Shown: positions 45,971 to 54,437 of the stretch, in pieces | Layout: every line of letters begins with the position of its first letter | Numbering within the stretch: position 1 is the first letter of the stretch | Assembly: GCF_017168235.1 (NCBI RefSeq) | Contig: NZ_JABFAO010000002.1 | Span: 452,388 to 516,387 of the forward strand | DNA: 64,000 nt | Direction: 5' to 3' | Source: Rhodococcus sp. KRD197 | GTDB taxonomy: Bacteria; Actinomycetota; Actinomycetes; Mycobacteriales; Mycobacteriaceae | Notes under the pieces: generated by a model | What the model was told of the DNA's origin: nothing | Databases searched by the model: none | What the model saw: the letters and a program-made list of their open reading frames with translations, nothing else | Translations under genes and position numbers: made by a program

Positions 45971-46969
45971 ATGATCATCGATGCCCACGCCCACGTCGTC
46001 GCACCCGACGGCCTCTACGCATTCCGCGCGAACCTGATGGCCGACGGGGGATATTTCATCGGCCAGCCCAAGATCACCGAGGAATCATTGGCTGCCTGCG
46101 CGCAGAGCAATGTCGAGACGATGGACGCGGTCGGAACCGACGTCCAGATACTCTCGCCGCGTCCGTATTACCAGGGCCACTCCATGAAGCCCACCCGATT
46201 GGTCGACGCCTGGATTCGCGCGAACAACGACGTCATCGCTCGTACGGTCGAGCTGCACCCCACACGGTTCGCGGGAGTCGCAGGACTTCCGATCACCCCC
46301 GGCGAGCCGGTCGATCGGGCATTCCCGGAACTCCGCCGCGCGGTGGAGGAGCTGGGATTCGTCGGCGTCATGGTCAACCCCGATCCGTACGAGGGAACGG
46401 GCACCGGTCCGGCGCTCGGCGATCCGTACTGGTACCCGCTGTTCGAGCAGTTGGTAGAACTCGACGTTCCCATGCAGGTGCATTCAGCGGGCTGCTACAG
46501 CGGCCGTGAAACCTACAGCGAACACTTCATCACCGAGGAGTCGATCGCGATTCTGTCGATGATCCGCGGGAAGGTCTTCGATCGCTTCCCGACGTTGAAC
46601 GTGATGATCTCGCACGGTGGTGGCTCGGTGCCGTATCAGCTCGGCCGTTGGCAAGCCGAACACCTGCATCCGGCACTCGGCGGTGACCCGCAGGCCCCTC
46701 GTTTCGAGGACAAACTGAAGAACTTCTACTTCGACACCGTGCTGCACTATCCCCGTGCCCTGGCGCTGCTGTTGGAAACAGTCGGCTCCGATCGAGTCCT
46801 GTTCGGAACCGAGCGGCCAGGTAGTGGATCGACCGACAATCCCGAGAGCGGACGTCCTTTCGACGATCTCAAACCGGTTATCGAGGGATTCGACTTTCTG
46901 GACGAGTCCGACCGCAGGGCTGTTTTCGAGGAGAACGCCCGCCGGGTCTTCCCGCGCCTGAAGTTCTGA
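45971..46969 (+). CDS. Amidohydrolase family 2 (ACMSD/LigJ-like) enzyme
   Basis: The protein has 332 residues from ATG 45971 (GAGGT upstream). MIIDAHAHVVAPDG gives the HxH metal site, PMQVHSAGCYSGRE and VMISHGGGSVPYQLGRW supply the two further His, and VLFGTERPGSGS holds the last region, where the usual Asp of GSD is Glu in GTE. This pattern is shared by aminocarboxymuconate-semialdehyde decarboxylase, gamma-resorcylate decarboxylase and 4-oxalomesaconate hydratase (LigJ). Together with the RraA aldolases and LigB dioxygenase, LigJ-like hydration is attractive, but a decarboxylase is equally possible. It is the last gene of the operon, before a strong hairpin. Confidence 0.83.
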   Translation: MIIDAHAHVVAPDGLYAFRANLMADGGYFIGQPKITEESLAACAQSNVETMDAVGTDVQILSPRPYYQGHSMKPTRLVDAWIRANNDVIARTVELHPTRFAGVAGLPITPGEPVDRAFPELRRAVEELGFVGVMVNPDPYEGTGTGPALGDPYWYPLFEQLVELDVPMQVHSAGCYSGRETYSEHFITEESIAILSMIRGKVFDRFPTLNVMISHGGGSVPYQLGRWQAEHLHPALGGDPQAPRFEDKLKNFYFDTVLHYPRALALLLETVGSDRVLFGTERPGSGSTDNPESGRPFDDLKPVIEGFDFLDESDRRAVFEENARRVFPRLKF

Positions 46970-46974
46970 CCCAG

Positions 46975-47015
46975 CACCGAGGTGGTCCAGGAAGCGGGAC
47001 CGGACCACCTCGGTG
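46975..47015 (+). terminator. Terminator hairpin of the long catabolic operon
   Basis: A perfect 14-bp inverted repeat, CACCGAGGTGGTCC (46975-46988) with its complement at 47002-47015, and a 13-nt loop. It sits 6 bp after the amidohydrolase stop and before the GntR gene. There is no strong T tract. Confidence 0.75.
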
Positions 47016-47086
47016 TCGGGCGTCCATCGCGGCGGACACCGTGAGAAGATGGCCTTCACCTCGGACCAGAACGTGTAGGGAGGGAC

Positions 47087-47734
47087 ATGAGCACTCGGGT
47101 CGGTACCGAACGGATCATCGCCGAACTACGCAGACTCATTCTCCTCGGTGAACTTCTGCCCGGTGAGCAACTGCGGCAAGAACAGCTGTCCCAGCGGCTC
47201 GGTGTGAGCCGGGTGCCTTTGCGTGAGGCTTTTCTGGTGCTCGCCAATCAAGGACTGCTGGTGCATCGGCCGAACCAGGGGTTCGTGGTCGCGAAACGGA
47301 CCGCTTTCGAGTTGGCCCAATTGCATACCCTGCACACCCTGCTCGAGACAGAACTGAACTCGACCATTCACTGGCCCGATGCGCAGGCACTCGCGCACCT
47401 ACGCGAACTCAACGCCTCGATGGCCCAGAAGGCGGGCACCGATGAAGTGGTCGAGTTCATCGACCTCAATCACGAGTTCCACCGCTCGGTGTGGAAGCTC
47501 TCTCCGCAGAACATTCTGATCGCGGAGGTCGAGCGGGTGTGGGCGCTCTCCGATGCGTACTTCGCCAGCAACTATGCCTCCACGGAGCGGCGACGGTATG
47601 CCGTCGAGCATCACGCCGCCATCATCGAGGCTCTCGAGGCGAGGGACCTGCCTCTGTTTCAGAAAGTGTCGGCCCAGCACCGCGACGACACCCGCGGCGG
47701 AGCGGATGCCGCTCTCGCGCGCGGGCGTGGGTGA
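47087..47734 (+). CDS. GntR-family regulator, FadR/FCD subgroup
   Basis: The protein has 215 residues with AGGGAGGG just before ATG 47087. The winged HTH is IIAELRRLILLGELLPGEQL, RQEQLSQRLGVSRVPLREAF and LANQGLLVHRPNQGFVV. The FCD ligand domain has the metal-binding pattern with FIDLNHEFHRSV and VEHHAAIIEAL. Such proteins sense carboxylic acids. It is separated from the catabolic operon by a terminator but is its closest regulator, so it is the best candidate for the palindromes at 39077-39142 (inference). Confidence 0.87.
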   Translation: MSTRVGTERIIAELRRLILLGELLPGEQLRQEQLSQRLGVSRVPLREAFLVLANQGLLVHRPNQGFVVAKRTAFELAQLHTLHTLLETELNSTIHWPDAQALAHLRELNASMAQKAGTDEVVEFIDLNHEFHRSVWKLSPQNILIAEVERVWALSDAYFASNYASTERRRYAVEHHAAIIEALEARDLPLFQKVSAQHRDDTRGGADAALARGRG

Positions 47735-47758
47735 CGCTGCCCCGGACTGCGCCTTTCG

Positions 47759-48610
47759 TCAGCGGCCGGGAATCCTATCCTGAGCTGCGGTTTCTTCGAG
47801 TTCGCGCATGATCTTCGCGACGGTGCGGTCACGGGTGAGCTTCCACGCGAGCACGGGATCGAGGATGCCGCGCAGCCAGAAGTACGGCAACCACACGGCC
47901 GGGGCAATGAGGCGTGCCCGTCGCGCGCACACGGAACGGACGAGCAATTCCGCAGCCCGGTCGCTGGAGAGGCGCCTGTTCAGCGGCCATGGCAGCAACT
48001 TGCCGATTCGCACACCGATTGGGTTCTCGTCGAGCGTTCCCCGTGCCAGTTCGGTGTCCACGACGCCGTAGTACGCGAGGCCGGCCGTGGCTCCGACTGC
48101 CGCCAACTCGATCCGGAGTGCACGTCCGAGCTGCTCGACGGCGGCTTTGCTCACCATGTACGGGGCGCCACCCATTCCCGGGGTGAACGCGGCGCAGGAG
48201 GACACGAGCATGATGTGACCGCCGCCTGCGACGATGTCGTCGGCGCAGGCGCGGACGGTGTTGAGCACTCCGCCGAAGTTCACTGCCATCACGGTGTCGA
48301 ACACGTTGCGGTCGATGGTGCGGATGGTCGACGGCGGCGGGGTGATCCCAGCGTTGGCGATGACGATGTCGAGTGCGCCGAACTTCTCCACCGTTCTACG
48401 GACGCACTCCACCATCGCCTCGTAATCCGTGACGTCGGCCGAGAGGAGGAGAACACGCTCGGAGGTGAGGGTGTGCTCCGGGATGTCTCGATCGACGACC
48501 GCGACCGACGCGCCGGCGGCAAGTAACTTCTCCACCGTTGCGGCGCCGATTCCGCGGGCACCGCCCGTCACGAGCGCAATCTTGCCGGGCAACGAAATGT
48601 GTCCGCTCAT
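47759..48610 (-). CDS. Short-chain dehydrogenase/reductase paired with a Baeyer-Villiger-type monooxygenase
   Basis: A 283-residue classical SDR: IALVTGGARGIGAATVEKL, VVDRDIP (acid, NAD preference), ALDIVIANAGITPPP, Ser in MLVSSCAAFTPG, and YMVSK with catalytic Tyr and Lys. The C-terminal extension (LPYFWLRGILDPVLAWK) is hydrophobic and resembles M. tuberculosis SadH (Rv3085). It overlaps the monooxygenase by 4 nt. The phrase VSKAAVEQLGRALRIEL closely parallels the SDR at 15012, so the two are paralogues. Confidence 0.85.
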   Translation of the reverse strand: MSGHISLPGKIALVTGGARGIGAATVEKLLAAGASVAVVDRDIPEHTLTSERVLLLSADVTDYEAMVECVRRTVEKFGALDIVIANAGITPPPSTIRTIDRNVFDTVMAVNFGGVLNTVRACADDIVAGGGHIMLVSSCAAFTPGMGGAPYMVSKAAVEQLGRALRIELAAVGATAGLAYYGVVDTELARGTLDENPIGVRIGKLLPWPLNRRLSSDRAAELLVRSVCARRARLIAPAVWLPYFWLRGILDPVLAWKLTRDRTVAKIMRELEETAAQDRIPGR

Positions 48611-50175
48611 GCGCGTGTCTCCGTCAGCGCCGGTTCCTCGTCCGAGGCGGGTGCGGTGACCTCATCGGATTCCACTGTGCTGCAGCGGTAGTGCCCGAGC
48701 TCGACCGTGGACATACGGTGCGTGAAATTGCGCACCGAGCCCGGCCAGTACGTGACGTTGCGCCCCGATGGACTGAGGTAGTAGCTGCTGCAACCGCCGG
48801 AGTTCCACACCGAACCCGCAAGCTTCTCGTCGGTGTATTCGTTGAACTCGGCCTGGGCCTCGCTGCTGACCTCTATTGTGGCAATGGACTTGGCGTCCAT
48901 GACGCGCAGCGCCTCGAGTACGTAGTTCACCTGCGCCTCGATCGTGATGACCTGCGAGGTGTACACCACCGAGTTGGGGCCGAGAATCATGAAGAAGTTC
49001 GGAAAACCGTGCACGGTGGTGCCTCGGTATGACGACATTTCTCCCGACGGCCAGGCGTCTCGCAGTGACTTGCCGCCGCGTCCCTTGATGCGGGTGAAGC
49101 CCGAGTGCTTGGCGATGGTGAAGCCGGTTCCCAGCACGATCGTGTCGACCTCGTGCGTGCGTCCGTCGGTGGTGACGATCCCGTCGGGCACGATCCGGTC
49201 GATGCCGGTCGTCTCGACCGTGACGTTCTCCCGACACAGTGCGGGGTAGAACGCGTTGGAGAACGTGGGGCGCTTGCACCCGAAAGTGTATTGCGGGGTC
49301 AGCTTTTCGCGGAGAACCGGATCCTTGACCTGCCGCCGAAGGTGAACGCGTCCCAGTGCCGCAAGGGGAGCGAGCAGTGCACGGTGATTGATGAGCCCGG
49401 GCACCATGGCCTCTTGGAACAGGTCGAAAGTCCGGCGCATGGCCCGCTGCGCCAACGGGAATCGACGTAGAACCTGTTGACCAGATTCGGAGATCGGACG
49501 GTCGGGGTGGGGCAGGATCCAAGTCGGCGTGCGCTGAAACAGCGTCAGGTGCGCAGCTTCGGGGGCGAGCCGTGGCACGAACTGCACGGCGGAGGCCCCG
49601 GTGCCGATCACAGCCAGACGGCGGCCCTGCGCCGAATGCTCGTGGTCCCATTGGGCCGAATGGAAGACGCTCCCCGAGAAGCTGTCCAAACCGGCGATAT
49701 CGGGTCGGGCCGGTTCGCTGAACGGCCCGAGAGCACCGATGAGCACGCGTGCCGACCATGTTCCCTTGGAGGTCGTCACCAGCCACCGCGACTGCGCGTC
49801 GTTCCAGCTCGCGTCCACTACCTCGTGGCCGAAGCGGATCCGGTCGCGGATACCGAACTTGTCGGCGCAGTCGTTGAGGTAGGCCTCGATCTCCGGCTGC
49901 AGTGGGTAGAGCCGGGTCCAGTCCGGATTCGGCGCGAAGGAAAACGAGTACAGCGCCGACGGAATATCGCACTGAGCACCGGGGTAGGTGTTCACGTGCC
50001 ACGTTCCACCGACCGCGTCGTCACGTTCGAAGACGAGGAAGTCCTTGCGCCCCTCCTGCTGGAGTCGAATCGCGGCGCCGAGCCCGCCGAACCCGGCCCC
50101 GACGATCGCGACGTCGATCATCGGCACCACGGAATCGCCTTTGGCGGGGGAGGTACCCGGAATTGTTGCAGTCAT
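48607..50175 (-). CDS. Flavin-containing/Baeyer-Villiger-type monooxygenase (MymA/EthA-like)
   Basis: The protein has 522 residues. Motifs are VAIVGAGFGGLGAAIRL, VGGTWHVNTYPGAQCD, the Baeyer-Villiger fingerprint FSGSVFHSAQW, RLAVIGTGASAVQFVP and IVLGTGFTIAKHSG. A GGCSSYYLSPSG loop near the C-terminus is typical of the mycobacterial MymA/EthA group. It has AAGGAG upstream of ATG 50173-50175. It lies between the reductase and the SDR in one operon. Expected chemistry is oxygenation of a long-chain or cyclic ketone with NADPH. Confidence 0.88.
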   Translation of the reverse strand: MTATIPGTSPAKGDSVVPMIDVAIVGAGFGGLGAAIRLQQEGRKDFLVFERDDAVGGTWHVNTYPGAQCDIPSALYSFSFAPNPDWTRLYPLQPEIEAYLNDCADKFGIRDRIRFGHEVVDASWNDAQSRWLVTTSKGTWSARVLIGALGPFSEPARPDIAGLDSFSGSVFHSAQWDHEHSAQGRRLAVIGTGASAVQFVPRLAPEAAHLTLFQRTPTWILPHPDRPISESGQQVLRRFPLAQRAMRRTFDLFQEAMVPGLINHRALLAPLAALGRVHLRRQVKDPVLREKLTPQYTFGCKRPTFSNAFYPALCRENVTVETTGIDRIVPDGIVTTDGRTHEVDTIVLGTGFTIAKHSGFTRIKGRGGKSLRDAWPSGEMSSYRGTTVHGFPNFFMILGPNSVVYTSQVITIEAQVNYVLEALRVMDAKSIATIEVSSEAQAEFNEYTDEKLAGSVWNSGGCSSYYLSPSGRNVTYWPGSVRNFTHRMSTVELGHYRCSTVESDEVTAPASDEEPALTETRA

Positions 50176-50190
50176 GGAAATCGACTCCTT

Positions 50191-51321
50191 CTACAGATCG
50201 AGGACGACGACTTCGCCGTCGGCCGCCCCACGTGAGACGCACAGGGTGAGCGAGTTCTGTTTCTCGTCGACGCTGAGGACACGGTCGCGGTGGTCGACGC
50301 GACCCTCCACCAGTCCGACCACACATGCTCCACAGAAGCCCTGCCGACACGAATAGGGCTGATCCGGCTTCGTCCGACGGAGCGCGTCGAGGGCAGTTTC
50401 CTGTGCCCCGACAGTGATCGTTTCTCCCGAACTAGCCAACTGCAGTGTGAACGGTTTGCCGTCCACGACGGGTGCGGGAGCGAAGAGTTCGGCGTGGAAC
50501 TCGGCGATGGTGCTGGTCCGTCGCGCCTGGACGCGGAGCGCTGACGTCAGGGCCACCGGACCGCAGACATACATCGCGCTCGAACCGCTCGCGTAGCCGA
50601 CTATCTCGGACAAAGAAGGTAACCCTTCGACATCGTCCGATTTGATGACGAGACGTCCGCGCGAGGAAAATGTCAGTCGCTCGAGTTCGGCGACGAACGG
50701 CATACTCTCAACCGACCGCCCGTGGTAGTACAGGGTCCACCGGGCACCCTCGGCGGCGGCGCGTTCGATCATCGCTCGGATCGGGGTGATGCCGATTCCG
50801 GCCGCGACGAAGAGGTAGTGCTCGGCCTCGGCCATCGGAAAGGCGTTGCGTGGTCCGCGTACTCGAATGGAATCGCCGACCTCGAGGCTGTGGATCTCGT
50901 TCGAAGCCTTTCCACCGGGGATCTTGCGAACACTGATCTGGTAGTGATCTTCTCTGCCGGGTCGCCCGGTGAGTGAGTACTGTCGCTCGGTTCCCGCAGG
51001 CGTGGTGACGTCGATGTGGGCGCCGGGTAGCCAGGACGGGAGGGGCGCATTGTCGCGGCGACGCAACACGAGCGAGCGAACGTCCTCGGCCTCGTCGGTG
51101 ATCTCTTCGATGACGGTGTCGAACTCGTACCCGATCCCCCGGCGCGGTCGCGCCGGCGACATTGCAGTCACGAGTGGCGTTTCGGCGACCAGCTTGGCGT
51201 AGACCCGAGATGCGGCCCCGATGGCGCGCAGGCCGATGCCGGGTGCCGTCACTGTGATATCGCCGAGGTGGGTGCGGGTCTCGACCGAGATGGGCTTGTG
51301 GGTGGTGCCGTCGATTGTCAT
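50191..51321 (-). CDS. Ferredoxin-NAD(P)H reductase with C-terminal 2Fe-2S domain
   Basis: The start is ATG 51319-51321 at the ATGA overlap; the longer open frame upstream lies inside the previous gene. The protein has 376 residues. The flavin motif is RQYSLTGRPG, the NAD region is YLFVAAGIGITPIRAMI and YVCGPVALT, and the plant-type cluster is YSCRQGFCGACVVG with a final Cys in LTLCVSRG. This is the phthalate-dioxygenase-reductase layout. It passes electrons to an oxygenase; a possible partner is the PF10118-type protein encoded just upstream. Confidence 0.88.
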   Translation of the reverse strand: MTIDGTTHKPISVETRTHLGDITVTAPGIGLRAIGAASRVYAKLVAETPLVTAMSPARPRRGIGYEFDTVIEEITDEAEDVRSLVLRRRDNAPLPSWLPGAHIDVTTPAGTERQYSLTGRPGREDHYQISVRKIPGGKASNEIHSLEVGDSIRVRGPRNAFPMAEAEHYLFVAAGIGITPIRAMIERAAAEGARWTLYYHGRSVESMPFVAELERLTFSSRGRLVIKSDDVEGLPSLSEIVGYASGSSAMYVCGPVALTSALRVQARRTSTIAEFHAELFAPAPVVDGKPFTLQLASSGETITVGAQETALDALRRTKPDQPYSCRQGFCGACVVGLVEGRVDHRDRVLSVDEKQNSLTLCVSRGAADGEVVVLDL

Positions 51322-52274
51322 TGCTGCGCAGCCAGTGCCGCTGGAGACTTCGCCAGGTATTGCACAGCTTTGTCGATATCGCCCATCGAGGATGGGTGGA
51401 ATCCTGGACGGATGTAGAGCGCGAGCTGGACGAACAGGAACGACAGTCCCGGGATGAGGTGCTTGTGCGAGGCTCTCGCGAAGGCGAGGGGCCACGGCGT
51501 GCGCAGTTTTCGCTTCATCCACTTACCCGCGGGCCGAGGTGTGGCCACCGAGTTCTTGTACAGGTAGGCGGCGGTGGTGAACCACAGCACGGCCAATCCG
51601 CCGCTGGCAATTACCGCAGTTCGCGCACGTCGGAAGCTGCCGCCGTCCACGTACTGAAAGGCGTCGAAGGCGACGTTGCGGTGCTCGAGTTCCTCGGCGC
51701 CATGCCAGCGCAGTAGGTCGAGCATGGTCGGGTTGACGCCCATCCGATCGAACTCGTTGTTGTCGAGCAGCCACTCGCCGACCACGGCCGTGAAATGCTC
51801 TGCGGCTGCGTAGATTCCGAGTCGCTCGTTCAGCCAGGCGCGGCCTGCCCGCCCGGTCAGACCGTGATCTCCGAACACGACGCCAACGGCGAAGCGGATC
51901 CGTCGCAGGATGGGTTCGATGTCCACGCCGTGTGAGGCGAGGTATTCGCGGAAGCTCTCGTGTGAGGATGCGTGGGTCGCTTCCTGGCCGACGAAGCCGA
52001 TGACCTCCTCGTGCAACCTGCGGTCGTCGATGAGGGGGAGTGCGCTGGCGAAGACGTCGGCCATCGCACGTTCTCCCTCGGGGAGAACCAGGTGCATCAC
52101 GTTCCAGAAGTGCGTGGCGTACCACTCACCCGGAATGTACTGGAGGGGGACATCCGTCCAGTCGAACTTCACGGCCCGCGCCACGATGGCGTAGGACTCG
52201 TTTTCGTAGGGGGTACCCGAGGTCTGGCCTGTGGCGGGTGGTCGGTTCGGGTCGACCGGCGTGATTCGAGGCAT
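51318..52274 (-). CDS. PF10118-type metal-dependent protein (annotated hydrolase family), first gene of operon
   Basis: The protein has 318 residues from ATG 52272-52274 with CGGAG upstream. It is mostly helical, with metal-like motifs FVGQEATHASSHE, AAEHFTAVVGEW and WHGAEELEHRNVAFD (EExxH pattern). The spacing of Glu and ExxH motifs is reminiscent of ferritin-like di-iron proteins. There are hydrophobic helices near the C-terminus (VIASGGLAVLWFTTAAYLY). Genes of this family often sit with reductases like the next one, so a membrane-associated di-iron oxygenase is a reasonable alternative to the hydrolase label. It is divergent from a TetR gene. Confidence 0.7.
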   Translation of the reverse strand: MPRITPVDPNRPPATGQTSGTPYENESYAIVARAVKFDWTDVPLQYIPGEWYATHFWNVMHLVLPEGERAMADVFASALPLIDDRRLHEEVIGFVGQEATHASSHESFREYLASHGVDIEPILRRIRFAVGVVFGDHGLTGRAGRAWLNERLGIYAAAEHFTAVVGEWLLDNNEFDRMGVNPTMLDLLRWHGAEELEHRNVAFDAFQYVDGGSFRRARTAVIASGGLAVLWFTTAAYLYKNSVATPRPAGKWMKRKLRTPWPLAFARASHKHLIPGLSFLFVQLALYIRPGFHPSSMGDIDKAVQYLAKSPAALAAQQ

Positions 52275-52317
52275 CCGAACTCCGTTCTTTGCGAATGGTG
52301 AAGCTGAGGTTGGACCA

Positions 52318-52352
52318 ATGTTACATAGCAACATATAATGTTGCAATGTTGC
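52318..52352. promoter_or_regulatory. ATGTTGC repeat cluster between divergent TetR and oxidation operon
   Basis: A perfect inverted repeat GCAACAT-ATA-ATGTTGC (52328-52344) is followed by a further direct copy of ATGTTGC (52346-52352) and preceded by the related ATGTTAC (52318-52324). The cluster fits binding of one or two TetR dimers and would cover both promoters. Confidence 0.75.
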
Positions 52353-52378
52353 ATTCGCCGCCCCGCTATCATCGTTCG

Positions 52379-52972
52379 ATGCATCCCGACGACGATCCGA
52401 TACTCGACGCCGCCTTCGAGCTCTTCGGTGAAGTCGGGATCGCGCGCACGACCATCGGCGACGTGGCGAAGCGAGCCAGAATCAATCGGGTGACCGTCTA
52501 TCGGCGCATCGGGTCGAAGGACGAGCTGATCCGGGCTCTCATGACAAGGGAGTCATCGAGGTTGCTGGCCTCGGTGTCCACCGCGGCATCGCAGCAGAGC
52601 ACACGTGCCGACCGCACGGCGCACGGATTCGCGACCACGATCGACTCCGTGCGGACCAATCCGGTGCTGCTGGAAATGTTCGCTTCCGAGAGTCCGGTCG
52701 TGCTCGAGCAGCTGACCATCAACGCCTCCGCACTGCTGGCGCCGGCGATCGCGGCGGCCACGGTCATCGCCGGCGGGGAGGCGGGCTTCGGGGGCTTCGC
52801 TATACCCGACGCGCCGGAGATCGTCGTACGTGTCGTTCATTCCATCCTGCTGACACCCTCGGCAGGAGCACCTCTCGACACGTACGACGATCTTCTTGCG
52901 TTCGCGCGCCGCAACATCGTTCCGCTGCTGGCCAGTGCGGCACCCTCGATCAGCGACGGTGGCGAAGGCTGA
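52379..52972 (+). CDS. TetR-family regulator of the mymA-like operon
   Basis: The preferred start is ATG 52379 (MHPDDDPILDAAFELFGEVG), giving 197 residues. ATG 52346 lies within the operator repeats and would need a leaderless transcript. The HTH is ILDAAFELFGEVGIARTTIG, then DVAKRARINRVTVYRRIGSK. It is divergent from the oxidation operon, with the ATGTTGC cluster between, so it probably represses both. The 3' end overlaps the convergent aldehyde dehydrogenase gene by 23 bp. Confidence 0.85.
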   Translation: MHPDDDPILDAAFELFGEVGIARTTIGDVAKRARINRVTVYRRIGSKDELIRALMTRESSRLLASVSTAASQQSTRADRTAHGFATTIDSVRTNPVLLEMFASESPVVLEQLTINASALLAPAIAAATVIAGGEAGFGGFAIPDAPEIVVRVVHSILLTPSAGAPLDTYDDLLAFARRNIVPLLASAAPSISDGGEG

Positions 52973-54437
52973 GCGCGCGATCGATCAGCGGCATGACCCA
53001 TCGGCGGCGCTTCAGAGTGACCAGTTCGAACCCGGGAATGCCGAAGAGCTTTCTGACGCGACCGCGTGTTCGACAGAATTCAGCGAATCCCTCGTCACCG
53101 TGCACGCGCCCGAACCCGCTGGCACCGACACCGCCCATCGGAACGGCACCCATACCGGCGAAGGCGATCACGGAGTTCACGGTCACCTGACCGCACACCA
53201 GTCGTTCCGCGATTTCGGAACCGTGGTGGCGGGAGAAGACCGACGCCCCCAACGCGTAGCGGTGGTCGTTCGACAGCGCGATGGCCTCGTCGAGGTCGGC
53301 GACCTCGCGCACGGTGACCGTCGGGCCGAACGTTTCCTCCCGTACCGCAGAGCAATCCTCGGGGGTCTCCACCAGTACGGTCGGACCCACGAATCGCGAA
53401 CCGATCGAATGCACTCCGCCGACCAGCGCGCGGCCACCGGAATCGGCGGCATCGGTGAGATGCCGTCGGACGATCTCGATCTGTGACGGCATCGTCATCG
53501 GTCCATATGTGGCCGAACCGTGGACACCGGGTTCGATGCCGCGTGCGTGCGCAACGAGCGCGGCGGTGAACTCGGCGGCAACGCTGTGCTCGACGTACAC
53601 CCGTTCGACGCCGACGCAGGTCTGGCCACCGTTGGTGAAGGCGCCCCAGGCAACGGCCTCGGCCGCCGCCGCGATATCGGCATCCGCCGCCACGACGACC
53701 GGATCCTTGCCGCCGCACTCCATCACCACCGGTGTGAGAGTCTCGGCGCACGTCGCCATGATCTTCGATCCGGTTCGACTCGAACCGGTGAACGCGATCT
53801 TGTCGACCCCAGCCCTGCACAGCGCAGCACCGGTTTCACCGAAACCGGTCACCAGCGACAGCACGCCAGCGGGTAGTTCCGGATTGGCGTCGCTGAAGGC
53901 CTTGACGTACCTGGCCCCGACCGCCGGGGTGTACTCGCTGGGCTTGAAGACAACGCAGTTGCCGGCAGCAAGTGCTGCCGAGATCGCGCTGTTGGGCGCG
54001 TAGAGCGGGTAGTTCCACGGCCCGATGACTCCGACCACACCGAGGGCGACCTTGTCGACCAGCGCCGAGTAGTTCGCCAACAGGAAGCCGGGGTTGACCC
54101 GACGCGTGCGCAGCAACCGAGGTGCGTGCTTTTCGGCCCAGGCGATGTGCTCGAGGGTGAGCACGATCTCGAGCAGCGCATCGTCGGCGGGCTTGCCGTT
54201 CTCCCGGTGGATCAGATCCACGAATTCGGCACGTCGAGACCAAATCTCGTGCCGCCAGGCTTTCAGATGCTGCGCGCGGGTGCGGGGTGGCATCGACGAC
54301 CACGTGTGCTGAGCGCTTCGTGCAGTGCTGAGCACACCCGCGACGGTTTCCGCCGAGTCGACGGTGAATGTGGCGATGAATTCGTCATCCGCCGGTGCGA
54401 GCGAATCGAACTTGGTTGCCGATGCCTCCGCAGTCAC
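52950..54437 (-). CDS. Aldehyde dehydrogenase (NAD(P)-dependent)
   Basis: The protein has 495 residues from GTG 54435-54437. ALDH motifs are GVIGPWNYPLYAPN, FKPSEYTP, FTGSSRTGSKIM, the general base in VMECGGKDPVVV and the nucleophile in NGGQTCVGVERVYVE. A basic C-terminal tail (LKRRRWVMPLIDRALSLRHRR segment) resembles membrane-tethered fatty aldehyde dehydrogenases. It overlaps the acyl-CoA ligase stop (GTGA), so the pair probably oxidises an aldehyde to an acid and then activates an acid. Confidence 0.88.
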   Translation of the reverse strand: MTAEASATKFDSLAPADDEFIATFTVDSAETVAGVLSTARSAQHTWSSMPPRTRAQHLKAWRHEIWSRRAEFVDLIHRENGKPADDALLEIVLTLEHIAWAEKHAPRLLRTRRVNPGFLLANYSALVDKVALGVVGVIGPWNYPLYAPNSAISAALAAGNCVVFKPSEYTPAVGARYVKAFSDANPELPAGVLSLVTGFGETGAALCRAGVDKIAFTGSSRTGSKIMATCAETLTPVVMECGGKDPVVVAADADIAAAAEAVAWGAFTNGGQTCVGVERVYVEHSVAAEFTAALVAHARGIEPGVHGSATYGPMTMPSQIEIVRRHLTDAADSGGRALVGGVHSIGSRFVGPTVLVETPEDCSAVREETFGPTVTVREVADLDEAIALSNDHRYALGASVFSRHHGSEIAERLVCGQVTVNSVIAFAGMGAVPMGGVGASGFGRVHGDEGFAEFCRTRGRVRKLFGIPGFELVTLKRRRWVMPLIDRALSLRHRR

